From positions 1-10,123 of the forward strand of contig CAIXMC010000395.1 of the NCBI GenBank assembly GCA_903920405.1: a DNA stretch of 10,123 nucleotides, written 5' to 3'. The stretch comes from an uncultured beta proteobacterium (GTDB taxonomy: Bacteria; Pseudomonadota; Gammaproteobacteria; Burkholderiales; Burkholderiaceae_C). Positions 7,326-10,123 of the stretch are shown piece after piece. Both the position numbers and the translations under genes were made by a program. Below the pieces are notes generated by a model. It was not told the origin of the DNA and did no database searches. It saw only the letters and a list, made by a program, of their open reading frames with translations. The number at the start of each line of letters is the position of its first letter. Position 1 is the stretch's first letter.

Positions 7326-9067
7326 TGGTTTCTATGCTGACTCGTCTTTGTATCCGTTACTTCAAGCAGTTTGACCAGGCCGACATCAATTTATCGTCGG
7401 CAGTGGTTTTTATTGGGCCAAACAACTCAGGCAAAACAACAGCATTGCAAGCGTTGGCTTTGTGGGATGCTGCTTGCAAGCAGTGGCTGGTCAGGCGATC
7501 GGTGGGGACTGTCAAAGAAGCGGCCAAAGGCATCACCATCGGTCGCAAAGACTTGGTCTATTTGTCCCTGCCAAGCGCAAATGCACTGTGGAAAGACTTG
7601 CGTGTCCGTGAGGGATACCGTGACAATGGCAAGACAAAAACCAAAAATATTCTGATTGAAATTACGGTTGAAGGGTGCAATGCGTTGGGCGACTGGCAAT
7701 GCGGGTTTGAATTTGAATACGCCAATGAAGCGTTTTTTTACTGCCGCCCCTTGCGTCAGGGGAGTTCTGCCACGCGCATGGCCGTTCCATCTGAAGCATT
7801 AGCTGAGGTCAGACTGGCTTTTTTGCCGCCCATCAGTGGGTTGTTGATGGAAGAACCTCTGCTGTCGCCCGGTCGAGTCGATGTTTTACTGGGCAGTGGA
7901 CGCGGCGGCGAGGTTCTGCGTAACCTGTGTTATGCCTTGTATGAACGCCATGACGACAGTTGGGAGAGTGTGGTTTTGCATCTCCAGACGCTGTTTGGAG
8001 TCACGCTGCACCATCCTGTCTTTGTCAGTCAGTTGGGAACGATCGAGTTGGACTATGAACGCCCGGGCAGCACGGTTTGTTTGGCCTTGACATCTGCGGG
8101 TTTGGGCATGTTGCAGACACTGCAATTGGTGGTTTATCTGTACCTTCAGCCTGGGTCTGTTTTGTTGCTCGATGAGCCAGATGCCCATCTTGAGGTACTG
8201 CGCCAGCGGCAGGTTTATCAATTACTGGTTGAATTGGCACGTCAAAATCAAAGCCAGTTGATTTGTGCCAGCCATTCTGAAGTGGTGTTGAATGAGGCCG
8301 TTGCACGCGATACTGTGATTGCGTTTATTGGCAACCCGCATACAGTGTCCGGCAACAAAGGCGCGCAGGTGTTGAAGGCACTCAAGGACATTGGGTTTGA
8401 ACATTACATGCAGGCTGTGCAAACCGGCTGGGTGTTGTACCTTGAAGGCAGCACAGACTTGGCCATTTTGCAGGCCTGGGCCAAACGGCTGAATCACCCC
8501 GCACAAGAGGTATTGGCCAAGCCTTTTGTGCATTACCTGAATACCAATGTTCCCAGTGTGGCGCGACTTCACTTTAACGCCGTCCGAGAAGCCAACCCTG
8601 ACCTGATTGGCGTGGCACTTTTTGACCAACTCGACGTTTCACCTCAAAGTGCGCAAGAAGGCTTGGTGGACGTACAGTGGAAAAGGCGCGAAATTGAAAA
8701 CTATTTTGCAATGCCTGACGTGTTGCTGGCCTTTGCCCAAGGCGATGTGACCGATGATTTGATAGAGGATGCAAAGGCGCAAAGTCGCAGAGCAGCCATG
8801 CAGGAAACCCTTGCCGAAGTACAGGCCGCCGTTCAAACTTTGGGCGATGATCTCTGGGATGTCAACCGCAAGGCCAGTGAACAGGTGTTGCCGCCTGTAT
8901 TAAACCGTTACTTTGCCAAAACCCAAGACCGTCGCGTTCCGTCCAAAGGTGCGTTTTATACGCTGATAGATTATCAACACGCAGACTCAGTGGATGCCGA
9001 AGTAGTTGAAAAACTTGACTTAATTCACAGTGTTGCCCATCGTGCCAAAACATACCCCAACCCATAA
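7325..9067 (+). CDS. OLD-like AAA ATPase with C-terminal TOPRIM domain
   Basis: The 580-residue product has an ABC/SMC-type ATPase followed by a TOPRIM-like region, as in OLD-family nucleases. Walker A is GPNNSGKTT (31-39), a signature-like TSAGLGMLQTLQL spans 256-268, Walker B is VLLLDEPDAHLE (279-290; D283, E284), and ASHSE (315-319) carries the H-loop histidine H317. The TOPRIM region shows YLEGSTDLA (372-380; E374, D378), LFDQLD (432-437; D434, D437) and KRREIENYF (453-461), a pattern I recall from uncharacterised ATPase-TOPRIM proteins. By family it may be an ATP-gated nuclease acting in phage defence; that is inferred. No GajB-like helicase or other partner is visible. The ATG at 7325 overlaps the glyQ stop as TGATG; GTG 7292 and ATG 7334 are alternatives. 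Composition is host-like. A fused PARIS-type protein is an alternative reading. Confidence 0.8.
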   Translation: MVSMLTRLCIRYFKQFDQADINLSSAVVFIGPNNSGKTTALQALALWDAACKQWLVRRSVGTVKEAAKGITIGRKDLVYLSLPSANALWKDLRVREGYRDNGKTKTKNILIEITVEGCNALGDWQCGFEFEYANEAFFYCRPLRQGSSATRMAVPSEALAEVRLAFLPPISGLLMEEPLLSPGRVDVLLGSGRGGEVLRNLCYALYERHDDSWESVVLHLQTLFGVTLHHPVFVSQLGTIELDYERPGSTVCLALTSAGLGMLQTLQLVVYLYLQPGSVLLLDEPDAHLEVLRQRQVYQLLVELARQNQSQLICASHSEVVLNEAVARDTVIAFIGNPHTVSGNKGAQVLKALKDIGFEHYMQAVQTGWVLYLEGSTDLAILQAWAKRLNHPAQEVLAKPFVHYLNTNVPSVARLHFNAVREANPDLIGVALFDQLDVSPQSAQEGLVDVQWKRREIENYFAMPDVLLAFAQGDVTDDLIEDAKAQSRRAAMQETLAEVQAAVQTLGDDLWDVNRKASEQVLPPVLNRYFAKTQDRRVPSKGAFYTLIDYQHADSVDAEVVEKLDLIHSVAHRAKTYPNP

Positions 9068-9092
9068 ACCATCATTCCATCAACCCATAAAC
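9058..9092 (+). repeat. 12-bp direct repeat at the ATPase/glyS junction
   Basis: CAACCCATAAAC occurs at 9058-9069 and again at 9081-9092, 23 bases apart. The first copy contains the stop codon of the ATPase gene; the second lies directly before the glyS start at 9096. It could be a local slippage duplication or a scar of the event that placed the ATPase gene between glyQ and glyS. No copy is seen at the glyQ side. Confidence 0.7.
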
Positions 9093-9095
9093 ACC

Positions 9096-10123
9096 ATGAA
9101 TCTTCTCGTTGAATTGCTGGTTGAAGAATTGCCACCCAAAGCACTGAAAAAATTGGGCGATGCCTTCGCGCAGCTTCTAGCTGAACAGTTGCGCAGCCAA
9201 GGCCTGGCAAGTGCTGAATCGGTGGTCACTCCCTTTGCCACACCGCGTCGGTTGGCGGTACACATCACGCAGGTACACACCAAAGCGCCAGTCAAAGTGG
9301 TGCAGCAAAAGCTCATGCCGGTGAGCGTTGGACTGGACGACGCGGGCAGTGCCAAACCTGCTCTGGTTAAAAAACTTCAGGCTTTGGGGATGGGCGCGCT
9401 GGATGTGACATCGTTATACAGGGCGATGGATGGTAAGGTCGAAGTCTTGTTTTATGACCGTCTGCTGCCAGGGGTCATGCTGACAGACGGTTTGCAGCAG
9501 GCGCTGGATGCGGCTATTGCCAATTTGCCCATTCCTAAAGTGATGAGCTACCCACTGGCGTCAGATGGCGAGTTGCCTGGTTGGAGCAGTGTGAAATTTG
9601 TGCGGCCGGCGCATGGTTTGGTGGCGCTGCACGGCAGTGCGGTGGTGCCGGTCAGGGTGCTGGGTTTAATGGCGGGCAACACCACGCTGGGGCACCGGTT
9701 TGAGGCACGCACATCGCCCGTGGTGATTGAGGAGGCTGATCATTACGAACAGACATTGCAAGACGATGGCGCAGTGATCGCCAGTTTTGCAAAGCGTCGT
9801 GCCGAGATGGTTCGACAGCTCGAATGTGCGGCGGCCAAGGTAGGGCAGGGCGCTTGTGTCATTCAAGATGATGATTTTCTTGATGAAGTCACCGCGCTGG
9901 TGGAACGCCCCAACGTGCTCGTCTGTCAATTTGACCCCCAATTTCTGAAAGTTCCCCAAGAGTGCCTGATTTTGACCATGAAGGCCAATCAGAAATATTT
10001 TCCGCTGCCAGATGCAAAAGGTCAATTGACGCACCACTTTTTGGTGGTCAGCAATATCACGCCCACAGACCCAAGTGCGGTCATCAGTGGCAACGAGCGC
10101 GTGGTGCGTCCACGTTTGAGCGA
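9096..10123 (+). CDS. glyS: Glycyl-tRNA synthetase beta subunit, 3' end cut by window
   Basis: GlyS is the tRNA-binding beta subunit of the alpha2beta2 glycyl-tRNA synthetase. The open frame runs from the ATG at 9096 to the window edge, giving 342 residues of a protein usually near 690. It starts with the typical MNLLVELLVEELPPKAL and contains TPRRLAV (49-55), GHRFEA (199-204), LTMKANQKYFPL (293-304) and SGNERVVRPRL (331-341), all matching the family. The anticodon-binding C-terminal half lies outside. The start is 28 bases after the ATPase stop and has no Shine-Dalgarno; the spacer is filled by a 12-bp direct repeat. Separation from glyQ means balanced subunit supply depends on transcription through the intervening ATPase gene. 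Confidence 0.96.
   Translation, partial: MNLLVELLVEELPPKALKKLGDAFAQLLAEQLRSQGLASAESVVTPFATPRRLAVHITQVHTKAPVKVVQQKLMPVSVGLDDAGSAKPALVKKLQALGMGALDVTSLYRAMDGKVEVLFYDRLLPGVMLTDGLQQALDAAIANLPIPKVMSYPLASDGELPGWSSVKFVRPAHGLVALHGSAVVPVRVLGLMAGNTTLGHRFEARTSPVVIEEADHYEQTLQDDGAVIASFAKRRAEMVRQLECAAAKVGQGACVIQDDDFLDEVTALVERPNVLVCQFDPQFLKVPQECLILTMKANQKYFPLPDAKGQLTHHFLVVSNITPTDPSAVISGNERVVRPRLS

Noticed and set aside
7325..9067. Gabija (GajA) assignment
   Set aside because: A GajB UvrD-like helicase should be adjacent, but glyS follows directly; the protein is better described as a stand-alone OLD-like ATPase-TOPRIM.

Overview
The window looks like a chromosomal segment of a betaproteobacterium, most likely Burkholderiales and probably Comamonadaceae. 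This is inferred from the closeness of the housekeeping proteins (YbeY, RadC, FkpB/SlpA, IspH, SerS, GlyQ, GlyS) to that group as remembered, from the split two-subunit glycyl-tRNA synthetase, and from two intergenic copies of a short hairpin repeat of a kind I associate with Comamonadaceae genomes. No database search was possible.

Layout. Bases 1-282 hold the end of a repeat element with a 23-bp-arm palindrome, then sequence with no recognisable gene. ybeY (283-729) and radC (839-1540) lie on the minus strand. The divergent intergenic region 1541-1774 carries a complete 94-bp miniature element: near-perfect 17-bp terminal inverted repeats, a central hairpin, and an exact 10-bp target duplication. 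fkpB (slpA) and ispH follow on the plus strand with an ATGA overlap. A hairpin plus T-tract separates ispH from serS. From serS to the right edge every gene is on the plus strand and tightly packed: serS, a HindIII-family restriction endonuclease, its beta-class adenine methyltransferase, glyQ, an OLD-like ATPase-TOPRIM protein, and glyS (cut by the window edge).

How it fits together. Most of the window is housekeeping: rRNA maturation (ybeY), isoprenoid synthesis (ispH), protein folding (fkpB) and tRNA charging (serS, glyQ, glyS). Two probable defence modules have been threaded into the synthetase genes. The restriction-modification pair sits between serS and glyQ, and the ATPase-TOPRIM gene separates glyQ from glyS, which are normally adjacent. 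The R-M genes are clearly AT-richer than their neighbours, suggesting recent transfer. The ATPase-TOPRIM gene has host-like composition and its start overlaps the glyQ stop by one base, so it appears co-expressed with glyQ. This uncharacterised, OLD-like single-gene nuclease candidate inside the glycyl-tRNA synthetase operon, and the miniature element with a clean target duplication, are the points most worth a second look.
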